DNA of 64,000 nt, taken from the NCBI RefSeq assembly GCF_932294415.1, contig NC_065538.1, positions 15,433,830 through 15,497,829 on the forward strand, given 5' to 3'. Positions 46,614 to 60,340 of this stretch are shown piece after piece. The notes beneath the pieces were generated by a model. It searched no databases, was not told the DNA's origin, and was given only the letters and a program-made list of their open reading frames with translations. The translations under genes and the position numbers were made by a program. Positions within the stretch are counted from its first letter, which is position 1. Each line of letters begins with the position of its first letter. The DNA comes from Quercus robur. Lineage: Eukaryota; Streptophyta; Magnoliopsida; Fagales; Fagaceae.

Positions 46614-48962
46614 CACTACAAAAAACTTCACTTTTTTTCAACCCTCTATTTCCAAGGGTCTCCTAAAAAGGTCCAAACAGACGCTGAAAATAGCACGTAT
46701 GGTTAGCTTTATTTCAAGATTCATTAAAACCCTTGAAATAAGCCAATACAACCGTATTAAAAAAACGCAAACTAGTTTTAGCAGCATTCCCGTTATAGTT
46801 TTGGCTCCAAAATATTACATTTTTCAGCACCACTTTCACGCAACCCTCAAAATAAAGATATTTCAAAATTTTCAATCAACGAAATTGAAAGCTCGAAAAT
46901 GTGTTAAAATACAAGAGCTGTTTAGACCTCCAAATTAAAGATTACGGCTCGATTGATTTCACTCTAACTTATTCAAAGCACGGAAAAGAATAAATGAGAG
47001 CGTACAAACAAATAAGCTACTTTAAGCCATATTCATCACAACACAGCAGTAAAATGAAAGCTAAAAGAGTATGGAAGAAGAAAGCAAATACAAGATAACA
47101 CGCCGACGTATTATCGAAGAAGAAACCGAAGTACTCGGCGTAAAACCTCTCCGCTGCCCTCCAAACGGTAATTGATCCACTAGACAATCAATTGAGATAC
47201 ACGAATAGCAAAAGACCCTCTAAGCCTAATCTACCCAATGCACTTAAGCCCTCCAAACTCCTACTCCAACAAGGCTTTTCAAAACCGTGTCTTGTCTAGT
47301 TTTTCGGATCCCGCAATACACCCGATTGCATCCGTCAAAGCCTAGCTTCTTTCAATACTTCCCAGCAGCACCAAAACCTCACTTGACACTTTGAAAGGGT
47401 GTGGTAAGTGTTTGGGCTATCAACCTCTCAATGGTATGGAAATGGAGAAGTAGGATTTGAGGAAAATTCACAAATAATTGTGTAGAGAATTGTGGGTATA
47501 ATAATCTCTAACTCTCAATGTTTGCGGCTAGGCTTAGAAGCACTCCTCAACATATGTGGGTAATGGAGGTATATATAGTGTGGGTAAGGATAGAGTGTAT
47601 TAGAAATGACAATCTGGCAAAACAGAATGTTTCGCGGGTGTCTTGCAGGAAGGCCTTACTCGCAAGACACTTGCAAAAACCAGCTGTCTCCATTTTGTTC
47701 TGACTTTTCGCATTCCAGTCATGTGCAGGGCACATGCATCACTTCACGGGAAGCTTACTCGTGAGCTACCCACGAAAACATCTTCAATCTTCAATTAGCC
47801 TTAAGTCTTCACACTTTCTTTCTCTCACACACAATCCTTACAAATAAATCCCACATGAAATACAGGGTACATAAGATTGAACAAAATTACAATCAAATTT
47901 AGCATGGAATAAAAGCCAACAAATACATAGTTGTAAATTAAAACTTTACAGAAATAAAGCCCATAATTTGAAAAATAAAAGGAGAAAACCATTTCATTCA
48001 GTCAGATCTAAAACTCCTGGATTCGTAGCTCTCTAACTCTCTCTCTCTTAGAATACTCAAAGGTGTGGTGGTAGACGACTTAGCTCCGGCGACTATTTGG
48101 GGCACAGTGGGCAGTGATATCATCTCTGATGATGAGCTAAGGGCATGGTAGTCGGAAATATCATCTCCTCCACTTCTTTGTTCGATTACAGGTCTCTCTC
48201 TATCTAAATCTCTGTTTGTTTCTCGAGAAAAAAAAAATTGAAATTGTCCTAATCTCTCTCGTTTTCTCTCTATCATTCTCTTCAGTAGTAGAGAGACTAC
48301 AAAGTATTAGTCCAATTTTGCGTAGTCCTAGTGTTTTAGGGGCTTAGAGAGCAAGTAATAGTATAAATTAGGGGCTACGGTTTGGATACTTTGGAATTGG
48401 AATCACACCAAACTGGCTTTGATTCAAAATAGATCTCTGGCTTAAAAAAGCAGAAGGTGTGGATTACATATTTCTCATTTTCTTCATTTTGCTATGCATT
48501 TCCTGGTTCATTTTTGTTTTAGGTCTAATCTGAAGCTTTAGCCTGATTCAATTTTGTATATAAAATCTTCTTTTGATTGTAAGTTTGATTTTTTTTTTTA
48601 GTAAAATTGATGCATTGGAATTGAATGAGAATGAAATAGTTTTCATTTGGCGATGGTGGCAATTTAAAAACTATTATATTAATTTTTACTTGGGGCATAG
48701 AATGTGGGGAGGACTTAAATGGAATCTGCTACCGGTTTTAGAGTTTGTTTCACTGCACAATTTCTTGAACAAAGCGAATTGTAGGAATGTTATATAGATG
48801 TTATAGAGAGGACCTTATTTGTTCAATATGGTTAAATTTACATGGAAAGAAGTGCGCCACTTTAGAAAGGGTCAATTGGACTCTTAAAATAAAAATTTTC
48901 AAGGTTTTTTAATACTTTTTTAAGGATTTTGACCCTTGAAAAAAGTCATATTTGTTGTAGTA
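46614..48962. mobile_element. CACTA-like non-autonomous element (with nested solo LTR)
   Basis: The left end reads CACTACAAAAAACTTCACTT and is followed by CAACCC...CCAAGGGTC. The right end, read in reverse, is TACTACAACAAATATGACTT followed by TTCAAGGGTC. These imperfect terminal inverted repeats fit a CACTA element, but the last base is changed and flanking three-base duplications (TGA, AGT) do not match. No transposase is encoded. A leader-like GA/CT-rich stretch occurs at 48000-48300. About half of its length is a solo LTR (46886-47950). Confidence 0.45.
46886..47950 (-). mobile_element. Solo LTR, family A (1,065 bp)
   Basis: It begins TGAAAGCTC and ends ...AACTTTACA and is bracketed by GAAAT at 46881-46885 and 47951-47955. 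It aligns with the copy at 10835-11954. A TATATATA box (near 47571-47578) reads TATA on the minus strand, giving leftward orientation. It contains no internal coding region. Confidence 0.9.
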
Positions 48963-49088
48963 AGTATTAGATATGAGTAATAAATAATTTTTTCACGAAT
49001 AAACTTGTAGCATATATGTCCATATCGAGCATACATTAATTCTAAAGCCTCCATTATGTAGTTTTAACTGCATATCTCTATGTTTGAT

Positions 49089-49125
<37 letters not shown>

Positions 49126-49613
49126 AGAGAAAACGATAGTAGACTTAATTAATTGAAAAAAATATATACAATGGGGAAGAGAAATAGAAACATATGCCCT
49201 CCTTTTTCTCTTTTGCATCACTAGCATACGCTAGAGAAACATGGTTACATTGTAAAAACAAAGAAAGAAAAAAGAGTTTCATATAATATTAATGTAACTT
49301 AAGGTAAATCATAGAGTACATGATATTTAATTTGAGAATATATAAGATTCAAGTTAATTTCGGCCGCCACAAATTAAAATTTCTGACTCCACCCGTGGCT
49401 ACGTGCCTGCCTCGCTGGTGTGAACTTGATCTTTGCAGATTCGAACTTGAAAAACCAGCAACACTACTTGACTCAAACACACCCAACCCAAATACACAAA
49501 TGACCCACAAAGCACAAATACAAATTGTTTGACGATAAAAATATGTAGAAACTTCGAACGGAATGTGCCAACATTGAACAAGATCTAACACATAATAAAA
49601 TTAAAGAAAAGTA
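48963..49613. other. Spacer with 35-base T-run
   Basis: A T-run at 49090-49124 followed by GAGAGAAAACGAT may be the poly(A) tail of a minus-strand retroposon fragment. I cannot identify its body, and no gene is supported before the Copia LTR. Confidence 0.4.
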
Positions 49614-49714
49614 TGTTGAAGTGGGCCGTGTGTGGCTTGAATTGCCACAAGCCCACGTCCACCTTATTTGACCAAATCCTGTTTGGAATAGTAACCCACC
49701 TTTTAGCCGACTTT

Positions 49715-49750
<36 letters not shown>

Positions 49751-50094
49751 GTTTTGAGAAGTAATGTGCAGCCGTGAGATTAAAGAAAAGGAGTAATTCC
49801 AATTAACCTAGCCGCATGAGAGAAAATAGAGAAAAGAGAGGCAGCCAACTTCTATTCTTATTTTTTCTGTGAGAGAGTGCTAGGGTGTAATTGGGATTTG
49901 GGTTTCTTGAGAGTGTTCTTATGCACTATTGTATTTTCCCTGATAATAGTGAAATCCCTGCAACTCCGTGGACGTAGGCAAATTGCCAAACCACGTAAAT
50001 ATTGTCTTGTGCGTGTGATTATTTTCTTTGACGTGTGTTTTCTCTATTTGTTTTGTTTCTCTCAGGTTAGGAATTTTTGGTTAAATTCCCTACA
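49614..50094 (+). repeat. Copia 5' LTR (481 bp)
   Basis: It starts TGTTGAAGTG and ends TCCCTACA. It contains a (TA)n tract near 49717-49747 and ends three bases before the primer site. Confidence 0.96.
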
Positions 50095-50096
50095 AC

Positions 50097-50109
50097 TGGT
50101 ATCAGAGCC
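50097..50109 (+). promoter_or_regulatory. Copia primer-binding site
   Basis: TGGTATCAGAGCC is complementary to the 3' end of initiator methionine tRNA, the usual primer of plant Copia elements. Confidence 0.92.
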
Positions 50110-50133
50110 TAGGGTTAGGTTTGAGTGGGAGCA

Positions 50134-53100
50134 ATGGCAGAGGAAGCAGGAAAGGCGTCTGGAATAGAAAAGTTTGATGGCACAGACTTCGCATATTGGA
50201 GGATGCAGATTGAAGATTATCTCTATGGGAGGAAATTGCATCTACCTCTTTTGGGGACAAAACCTGAGGCTATGAAGGCTGAGGAATGGGCTCTTCTTGA
50301 TAGACAGGTATTGGGAGTTATTAGGTTAACTCTGTCTAGGTCTGTTGCACACAATGTTGTAAAAGAGAAGACCACAGCAGATCTGATGAAGGCTTTGTCT
50401 GGTATGTATGAAAAGCCGTCAGCAAACAATAAAGTGCACTTGATGAAGAAACTGTTCAATCTGAAGATGGCAGAGAATGCATCAGTAGCACAACATCTAA
50501 ATGAATTTAACACTATCACAAATCAATTGTCGTCTGTAGAAATTGATTTTGATGATGAGATTCGTGCTCTGATCGTCTTGGCTTCTTTGCCAAATAGTTG
50601 GGAGGCAATGAGGATGGCAGTAAGCAATTCTACAGGAAAGGAAAAACTCAAGTACAATGATATACGAGATTTAATTCTGGCTGAGGAGATTCGCAGAAGA
50701 GATGCAGGTGAAACCTCAGGATCTAGTTCTGCCCTAAACCTTAAGACAAGAGGCAAAGGTAATAACAGAAATTCAAATCGGGGCAGATCAAAATCCAAAA
50801 ATTCTAATCGGAACAGAAGTAAATCTAGATCAGGCCAACAAGTACAATGCTGGAATTGTGGGAAAACAGATCACTTTAGGAATCAATGCAAAAGTCCTAA
50901 GAAGAAGAATGAAGATGATTCTGCTAATGCTGTAACAGAAGAGGTACAGGATGCATTACTTCTTGCAGTAGACAGTCCACTTGATGATTGGGTTTTGGAT
51001 TCAGGAGCTTCGTTTCATACCACTCCACACCGAGAAATCATACAGAATTATGTTGCAGGTGATTTTGGTAAGGTGTATTTGGCTGATGGTTCAGCCTTGG
51101 ATGTTGTGGGTATGGGAGATGTTCGAATATTGTTGCCCAATGGGTCTGTTTGGTTACTGGAGAAGATACGACATATTCCTGACCTGAGAAGGAATCTGAT
51201 TTCTGTTGGACAACTTGATGATGAAGGACATGCAATACTATTTGTTGGTGGTACTTGGAAGGTTACAAAGGGAGTTAGGGTATTGGCTCGTGGAAAGAAA
51301 ACTGGTACTCTGTACATGACCTCAAGTCCAAGAGACACAATTGCAGTTGCTGATGCAAGTACTGATACAAGCCTATGGCACTGCAGACTTGGTCACATGA
51401 GTGAGAAAGGGATAAAGATGCTGCTGTCAAAAGGAAAACTACCAGAATTGAAGTCCATTGATTTTGACATGTGTGAAAGTTGCATCTTAGGAAAGCAGAA
51501 AAAGGTGAGCTTCTTGAAAACTGGCAGGACACCGAAGGCTGGAAAATTGGAGTTAGTACACACTGATTTGTGGGGGCCTTCTCCGGTTGCATCCCTTGGA
51601 GGTTCAAGGTACTACATCACTTTCATTGATGACTCAAGTAGAAAGGTATGGGTTTATTTTCTAAAAAATAAATCAGATGTATTTGAAACCTTTAAGAAGT
51701 GGAAGGCCATGGTTGAGACAGAAACAGGTTTGAAAGTAAAATGTTTGAGGTCAGATAATGGAGGAGAGTACATAGATGGAGGGTTCAGTGAGTATTGTGC
51801 TGCACAGGGAATTAGAATGGAGAAGACCATTCCTGGGACACCACAGCAGAATGGTGTGGCTGAGCGCATGAATAGAACTCTCAATGAGCGTGCTAGGAGT
51901 ATGAGGTTGCATGCTGGACTACCAAAAACTTTTTGGGCTGATGCTGTTAGCACTGCAGCTTACCTGATAAACCGAGGACCTTCAGTTCCCATGGAGTTCA
52001 GACTTCCTGAGGAGGTTTGGAGCGGTAAAGAGGTAAAGTTTTCACACTTAAAAGTTTTTGGTTGTGTTTCCTATGTTCATATTGATTCTGATGCTCGTAG
52101 TAAACTTGATGCAAAGTCTAAAATATGTTTTTTCATTGGCTATGGTGATGAGAAATTTGGCTATAGGTTTTGGGATGAACAAAACAGGAAAATCATCAGA
52201 AGTAGAAATGTGATATTTAATGAACAGGTTATGTACAAGGACAGATCAACTGTAGTGTCAGATGTTACAGAGATAGATCAAAAGAAATCTGAGTTTGTCA
52301 ACTTAGATGAATTGACTGAAAGTACTGTCCAGAAAAGGGGTGAAGAAGATAAAGAGAATGTAAATTCACAGGTAGATCTGAGTACACCTGTAGTTGAAGT
52401 CCGCAGATCTTCCAGGAACATTAGACCTTCACAGCATTATTCACCCACTCTAAATTATCTCTTGTTGACTGATGGTGGTGAGCCAGAGTGTTATGATGAA
52501 GCCTTGCAAGATGAGAATTCAAGCAAGTGGGAGTTAGCCATGAAGGATGAGATGGATTCCTTGTTGGGGAATCAAACATGGGAACTGACTGAATTACCAG
52601 TAGGAAAGAAGGCTTTGTACAACAAGTGGGTATATAGAATAAAGAATGAGCATGATGGTAGCAAACGTTACAAGGCCAGATTAGTTGTTAAAGGGTTCCA
52701 GCAGAAGGAAGGCATTGACTACACAGAGATATTTTCTCCAGTTGTGAAGATGTCAACAATCAGACTAGTACTGGGAATGGTGGCTGCAGAAAACTTACAT
52801 CTTGAGCAGTTAGATGTGAAGACAGCATTCCTTCATGGTGACTTAGAGGAAGACATTTACATGATTCAGCCAGAAGGGTTCATTGCTCAAGGACAAGAGA
52901 ATCTAGTCTGCAAACTGAAAAAGAGCTTGTATGGCCTAAAACAAGCTCCAAGACAATGGTACAAGAAATTTGACAGTTTTATGCATAGAATTGGGTTCAA
53001 GAGATGTGAAGCTGATCACTGTTGCTATGTTAAGTCTTTTGACAATTCTTACATTATATTACTGTTGTATGTGGATGATATGCTTATTGCAGGGTCTAGC

Positions 53101-54030
53101 ATTGAGGAGATTAATAATCTGAAGAAGCAATTGTCCAAACAGTTTGCAATGAAGGATTTGGGAGCTGCAAAGCAAATCCTTGGTATGAGAATCATTAGAG
53201 ACAAGGCTAATGGTACATTGAAGCTTTCACAGTCAGAGTATGTGAAGAAAGTTCTCAGCAGGTTCAACATGAATGAAGCTAAACCAGTGAGTACACCCTT
53301 GGGTAGTCATTTCAAACTAAGCAAAGAACAATCACCGAAGACAGAAGAAGAAAGGGACCATATGAGCAAGGTGCCCTATGCCTCAGCTATTGGCAGCTTG
53401 ATGTATGCTATGGTGTGTACAAGGCCAGACATTGCACATGCAGTGGGAGTTGTGAGCAGATTCATGAGTAGGCCTGGAAAGCAGCATTGGGAGGCAGTCA
53501 AGTGGATTCTGAGATATCTGAAGGGTTCATCAGATACATGTCTTTGCTTCACAGGTGCAAGTTTGAAACTGCAGGGTTATGTAGATGCTGATTTTGGTGG
53601 TGATATTGATAGTAGAAAGAGTACTACTGGGTTTGTTTTTACTCTGGGTGGTACAGCTATATCATGGGCTTCAAATCTACAGAAGATTGTTACTTTGTCT
53701 AGTACAGAAGCTGAGTATGTTGCAGCAACTGAAGCTGGAAAGGAGATGATTTGGCTACATAGTTTCTTAGAAGAATTGGGTAAGAAGCAGGAGATGGGCA
53801 TTCTACACAGTGACAGTCAGAGTGCAATCTTTCTTGCCAAGAATTCGGCTTTTCATTCAAAGTCGAAGCACATACAGACAAAATACCACTTTATCCGTTA
53901 CCTTGTTGAAGATAAACTGGTAATACTTGAGAAGATTTGTGGATCTAAGAACCCGGCAGACATGTTGACTAAGGGTGTCACTATTGAGAAGTTGAAGCTG
54001 TGCGCAGCTTCAATTGGTCTTCTAGCTTGA
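50134..54030 (+). CDS. Copia gag-pol polyprotein, intact
   Basis: One frame of about 1,298 codons starts at the ATG of MAEEAGKASGIEKFDG (an upstream in-frame ATG at 50125 would add three residues). In order it shows a gag domain (about residues 50-190), a zinc knuckle CWNCGKTDHFRNQC (about 237), a protease motif WVLDSGASFH (about 285), a GAG-pre-integrase region (about 395-455), integrase with HTDLWGP, LRSDNGGEY and NGVAERMNRT (about 473-580), reverse transcriptase with LLYVDDML (about 976), and RNase H with DADFGGD and STEAEYVA (about 1150-1190). This is the usual Copia order, and the length matches the TNT1-like class. No stop or frameshift is seen. Reverse transcription and integration would occur through virus-like particles. 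Confidence 0.97.
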   Translation: MAEEAGKASGIEKFDGTDFAYWRMQIEDYLYGRKLHLPLLGTKPEAMKAEEWALLDRQVLGVIRLTLSRSVAHNVVKEKTTADLMKALSGMYEKPSANNKVHLMKKLFNLKMAENASVAQHLNEFNTITNQLSSVEIDFDDEIRALIVLASLPNSWEAMRMAVSNSTGKEKLKYNDIRDLILAEEIRRRDAGETSGSSSALNLKTRGKGNNRNSNRGRSKSKNSNRNRSKSRSGQQVQCWNCGKTDHFRNQCKSPKKKNEDDSANAVTEEVQDALLLAVDSPLDDWVLDSGASFHTTPHREIIQNYVAGDFGKVYLADGSALDVVGMGDVRILLPNGSVWLLEKIRHIPDLRRNLISVGQLDDEGHAILFVGGTWKVTKGVRVLARGKKTGTLYMTSSPRDTIAVADASTDTSLWHCRLGHMSEKGIKMLLSKGKLPELKSIDFDMCESCILGKQKKVSFLKTGRTPKAGKLELVHTDLWGPSPVASLGGSRYYITFIDDSSRKVWVYFLKNKSDVFETFKKWKAMVETETGLKVKCLRSDNGGEYIDGGFSEYCAAQGIRMEKTIPGTPQQNGVAERMNRTLNERARSMRLHAGLPKTFWADAVSTAAYLINRGPSVPMEFRLPEEVWSGKEVKFSHLKVFGCVSYVHIDSDARSKLDAKSKICFFIGYGDEKFGYRFWDEQNRKIIRSRNVIFNEQVMYKDRSTVVSDVTEIDQKKSEFVNLDELTESTVQKRGEEDKENVNSQVDLSTPVVEVRRSSRNIRPSQHYSPTLNYLLLTDGGEPECYDEALQDENSSKWELAMKDEMDSLLGNQTWELTELPVGKKALYNKWVYRIKNEHDGSKRYKARLVVKGFQQKEGIDYTEIFSPVVKMSTIRLVLGMVAAENLHLEQLDVKTAFLHGDLEEDIYMIQPEGFIAQGQENLVCKLKKSLYGLKQAPRQWYKKFDSFMHRIGFKRCEADHCCYVKSFDNSYIILLLYVDDMLIAGSSIEEINNLKKQLSKQFAMKDLGAAKQILGMRIIRDKANGTLKLSQSEYVKKVLSRFNMNEAKPVSTPLGSHFKLSKEQSPKTEEERDHMSKVPYASAIGSLMYAMVCTRPDIAHAVGVVSRFMSRPGKQHWEAVKWILRYLKGSSDTCLCFTGASLKLQGYVDADFGGDIDSRKSTTGFVFTLGGTAISWASNLQKIVTLSSTEAEYVAATEAGKEMIWLHSFLEELGKKQEMGILHSDSQSAIFLAKNSAFHSKSKHIQTKYHFIRYLVEDKLVILEKICGSKNPADMLTKGVTIEKLKLCAASIGLLA

Positions 54031-54179
54031 GGACAGGAGGATGAGTTACAGGGATGAGGGATTGTGTTATGGAGGTATTGTGGCTGATGTTTGCAGCTTG
54101 TGAGCCCTTAAGGGCTAAGGTGGAGCTGATGGAGGAGTTTGCTTGTGTAGCTTGATCAATTCAAGCCAAGGTGGAGATT

Positions 54180-54280
54180 TGTTGAAGTGGGCCGTGTGTG
54201 GCTTGAATTGCCACAAGCCCACGTCCACCTTATTTGACCAAATCCTGTTTGGAATAGTAACCCACCTTTTAGCCGACTTT

Positions 54281-54324
<44 letters not shown>

Positions 54325-54668
54325 GTTTTGAGAAGTAATGTGCAGCCGTGAGATTAAAGAAAAGGAGTAATTCCAATTAACCTAGCCGCATGAGAGAAAA
54401 TAGAGAAAAGAGAGGCAGCCAACTTCTATTCTTATTTTTTCTGTGAGAGAGTGCTAAGGTGTAATTGGGATTTGGGTTTCTTGAGAGTGTTCTTATGCAC
54501 TATTGTATTTTCCCTGATAATAGTGAAATCCCTGCAACTCCGTGGACGTAGGCAAATTGCCGAACCACGTAAATATTGTCTTGTGCGTGTGATTATTTTC
54601 TTTGACATGTGTTTTCTCTATTTGTTTTGTTTCTCACAGGTTAGGAATTTTTGGTTAAATTCCCTACA
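54180..54668 (+). repeat. Copia 3' LTR (489 bp)
   Basis: Nearly identical to the left LTR: visible differences are AGGGTG/AAGGTG, CCAAACC/CCGAACC, GACGTG/GACATG and CTCTCAGG/CTCACAGG, plus a longer (TA)n tract. Confidence 0.96.
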
Positions 54669-54737
54669 AAGTAGACACAAAGCAGGAAAGCTTCAAGATT
54701 CAGTATGCCAATTTTAATTCTTGGAACAAGTTAAGAA

Positions 54738-56612
<1,875 letters not shown>

Positions 56613-57164
56613 CTAAGATCGTCAAGAATCTATCTATATATAATAACAGAAGCTGAGAGAAAATGAGTTCCTAAAATTAAGGAAGTAATGACAAATAGGA
56701 AAAGTCTCTACTTAAAATTCAGACATGTGTAAGTTTAAAAAGCGATACATTATATTGTTTTCAAAATATTAATACCGTTTGGCTGTAATTTTTTATATTA
56801 ACAAAAAAAAAAAAATCTGTTAAAAGAATAAAAAAAAACGTAGAAATTTTAAAATATTTGCCGATCTCTTCAGACCACTTAACATTTTCTCTTTCTTTAA
56901 AAAAAAAAAAAAAATGCCAATATTGCGATACAGAGAAAGGGAAAAAGGGAAAAATCCTACCCTCTTCACATCAGTCTTCTTAACTTTTTTTCTCTCTAAA
57001 AAAAAACCCTAGCCGTACTACGATAGAGGCGATCTCTTCACATCAAACTCCGCTAGGAGGAAAAAAAAAAATTTACTTGCGCCACAGTGGAGATTCGATT
57101 GATCATCGCTATCCCCTTTTGAGTTTTCCAGGTACGTTCTTCTCTCTCTCCCTCTCCCTCTCCT

Positions 57165-58896
57165 TCTCTGTATGAGTTTTTGTTGTTTTGATTCGGTTTT
57201 GAAACTTCTCTATGATTTCGGGATAAGTTTCCCCTGTTTCCATCAATTTACGGAATTTTCTGTGTGTGTTCATTCTACGTTTTTGGAGTGCTTTGTTGTG
57301 AAAATTGGACGAAATATACGCATCAATTCTCTGTGTTCATTTTTCCCCTTTTGGTGCTTTGTTGTGAAAATTGATTGTTCAAATTTCTGCAGGAATTTTC
57401 CTGCATAATTTCGTTTAAGAACTATTGTTGTTGTTTCTGTTATGTATGTCCACGGGTTGTATTTCTGTTGCTGCATATTTTGTTTTCTGTAGAACAGGTT
57501 CAGGATTATCTGCATAATTTGTGCTTACAGGGGGTAATTGTAATATCTGTTGCTGTTTCTGTATTCTATGTCCATGGGCTGTATTTATTTTGTTGCATAT
57601 TTTGTTTTCTGCAGAACAGGTCTTTGTTCCCCTGTATTTATGCTTACAAGGTTGTTGTGTTTGTACATGTATTTCCCTTTTATCAAATAAAATTTCTATC
57701 GTTATCCCAAAAAAAAAAAAAAAAAAAAAAAAACTTCGTAAGTACTGCCAACTGCAATTTGTTGGCATCGTTTGGTTTTGGTGAACGCCTCATGGGTAGT
57801 TAGAATATCTTCTCAAACTTTCAAATGTCATTTATCTCAATTGTTAATTTAATTTTTTCCCTACCAGAAAAGTTACTGGGTTCTCTAATAGAAGAATTAC
57901 CGTTGGGTTTTCTACAATAAAATGAAAGGTATGATAGCTTAAATTTTCTTCTTTGTTTCATTGTTCAATGAAATCTCTTTTCCATTTGCAATTGCTTTGT
58001 GCAATTGCTTTGATTTAGAACAAAGATTTCCTTAACAGCAACACAAATAAGACTATGAGTGCAAAAGTTTTATGGGAAAAGAAAATCTTAAAAAAAGAGA
58101 TTTTGAGAACTTAACTGGAACTTAAAATAGATGGGTACATTCAAGGTTTTACTTTTAAGTTAGAAAACATTGGAGGAACTATTGTCGGGAGAGAGGAAGG
58201 AATTGAACAAATGGGGAGTAAAACCAAACTTCAAAACATAGATTACGACAAAGTTTATTAAGCATATGGGCCAACATCAAAATGAAGATTATCTATTATG
58301 TGACTAATTAGTGAAGGTGAGGGAAGAGTACAAAAAATTAAAATGAAAACTCACTAGGAAATGAAAGAGGAGCCAGTTGTTGGCATTTAAGGGCCTTGAC
58401 AGCCCTTCTCTTAAACTTATAGCAATTTTTTTTTTTTTTTGCTAAATTTTAGTTGACTATAGATTTAATTTTAATTCTTTTGCTCAATGTTTTCTAACTG
58501 CAGATTTTTTTTTTCTTTTCTGGATAGGATCTAACCGCAGATTGGTCATGAATAAATGTGCCATTTTATTGTGTTTGAGCTGGAATATAATCTGTTAGGA
58601 ATATAATCTTGGAATCACCTCACTTTCTCTCCTTCTCTGTATGAGTTTTTGTTGTTTTGATTCGGTTTTGAAACTTCTCTGTGATTTCGGGATAAGTTTC
58701 CCCTGTTTCCGTCAATTTACAGAATATTCTCTGTGTCTTCATTCTACCTTTTTGGAGTGCTTTGTTGTGAAAATTGGACGAAATATACGCATCAATTCTC
58801 TGTGTTCATTTTTCCCCTTTTGGTGCTTTGTTGTGGAAATTGATTGTTCAAATTTCTACAGGAATTTTCCTGCATAATTTCGTTTAAGAACTATTG
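57165..58896 (+). repeat. Direct repeat within Helitron copy 2
   Basis: 57165-57423 and 58634-58895 are near-identical (both read TGAGTTTTTGTTGTTTTGAT and later AAAATTGGACGAAATATACG). The sequence between them contains a smaller tandem pair (about 57436-57534 and 57560-57653, sharing GCATATTTTGTTTTCTG) and a 28-base A-run near 57710-57733. Copy 1 has a single version of the outer repeat. Confidence 0.8.
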
Positions 58897-59187
58897 TTCG
58901 ATAAATCTGTGTGCTGTGATTGATGTATGTGAAATATTAATTCAAGTTTCGGATACTGTGGCTTGCCATATATATAATTTTATATGGGTACAAACTTGAT
59001 TCGTAAAACCTAAGGTGTTTGGGTTATAATTGATTTTGTTTTGGGTATTTGGTGTGAGATTCAATTCTGATGTATATTTGTGTTGTTGGTTAGATTGGAT
59101 TGTAAGATTTTGAAATCTGAAAGTGTAATGTATTTTTGTTGTTGTAACTTTATGGTTGCTGGTAGGTGAATTTTCATTTATAAAACA

Positions 59188-59376
59188 ATGAATGTAATTA
59201 CTATTAAATTGACAGAAATTGTTTGTAATTCATTTAGTAGATCATGTTTGGTTGGAGCACACCTCTTTTTCTTTGAGTTTCATACTGTAGAATACTTACA
59301 AAGATTGTATGTGCAGCAGCCAATGTGGCATGACCACAAAAGTGAAGCTGCAAAGGGGTATCAAACATTTGATTAA
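59188..59376 (+). CDS. 62-codon frame conserved between Helitron copies (function unknown)
   Basis: Counterpart of 26996-27184: same length, start and stop, about four residue changes. It ends YVQQPMWHDHKSEAAKGYQ. I recognise no family. It may be a captured exon and may not be translated. Confidence 0.35.
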   Translation: MNVITIKLTEIVCNSFSRSCLVGAHLFFFEFHTVEYLQRLYVQQPMWHDHKSEAAKGYQTFD

Positions 59377-60295
59377 AATTAAAATTGTTTGTTCAATGTT
59401 GTTCAAGATAATATTTCCTAAGAACTGAATCTGTTTTCACCAAAATGTATAAATATTGTCTAAATTTGTTGGATTCTTTTTCATATGCAAAGTTTATGGT
59501 TCTTTGTTTTCTCATGGAATTAATTTAAAGCACTAAATACATACTAAAATTTAGAAGTTGGCAATTACAATTTACCTTAGGCTATTGGCTGTTTCTATTA
59601 TTTTGAATGGGTGTAAATATATACTAAGTTTACTTATTCATAAAAGTCACTGGTCATATGACATTGAACTATTATGTTTTATTTACAAAATATATTGTAA
59701 ATTTTGCTTTAAGTTTTACTGTTTGATGTGCTTTAAGTATTTATTTATATATATCCTTGGCTAATGGAAGCCAAATTCTTTACCATCATCATATTAGAAA
59801 TAGGTAATAGATTATTAAAAAGTAAAACAATCTTTCATATTTTTTGCAACTCAAACCATATTATAATGTTTGCGTCCGCTTCTTTTATAGTCTCTCTTCA
59901 TCTCTCTTCTTTTACAGATTTACGCAGTTCTCTACCAGATACGATGGTTTAGTATTTTGCAAGAAGAGATACCGAATCATATTGAAAGGTTTAGGTTAGC
60001 CTGACTTTCCTTTTGTCTCTCTCTTTTTTTTGGGTTACGTTTTTTTCATTTGATGTCTTTGGGTTTGAATTAATTTTTTCCCTGAACAATATAGTCAGAA
60101 TTGTTTTTGAAGTATTTGGTTTCAATTAAATTTTTTTTCTTCAGTAAATTGACCTGTAAAAGTATTGTCTGTCTTATTTTTCTTAAAGTTTGGAACTTCA
60201 CTTTTTAATTTTTGTTACTTGCCAAAACTTGCAAATCATCCAATCCTATTTCTTAAGATATGTGGATCAGTTTTTGGGTATTTTACTATTCAGTG

Positions 60296-60340
60296 TAGCT
60301 CAATGATTACGTTATGTTGGTTTTGAAGGATTTGAATTTC
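60296..60340 (+). other. tRNA-like (box A/box B) relic in Helitron copy 2
   Basis: TAGCTCAATGA (60296-60306) and GGATTTGAATTTC (60328-60340) resemble polymerase III boxes A and B with normal internal spacing. The same pair occurs in copy 1. Confidence 0.35.

Larger units (their letters stand above)
49614..54668 (+). mobile_element. Complete, apparently young Copia LTR retrotransposon
   Basis: The two LTRs (49614-50094, 54180-54668) differ by about four substitutions and the length of one (TA)n tract. The target duplication AAGTA is perfect (49609-49613, 54669-54673). The primer-binding site TGGTATCAGAGCC starts at 50097 and a purine-rich AAGGTGGAGAT lies at 54168-54178. The single internal frame is uninterrupted. 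Together these indicate a recent insertion that may still be competent. It lies antisense to, and 64 bp beyond the stop codon of, receptor-kinase gene 2. Confidence 0.97.

Noticed and set aside
47998..48276. Minus-strand frame of 92 codons in the CACTA-like element
   Set aside because: Arg/Ser/Glu-rich translation of GA/CT-rich leader-like sequence; no motif, and not flanked by supportable splice sites.
46614..48962. Intact mobile CACTA element
   Set aside because: Terminal repeats are imperfect, the last base is changed, no matching three-base duplication is present, and no transposase is encoded.
50223..53881. Minus-strand open frames across the Copia polyprotein
   Set aside because: They are shadows of the long plus-strand coding frame.
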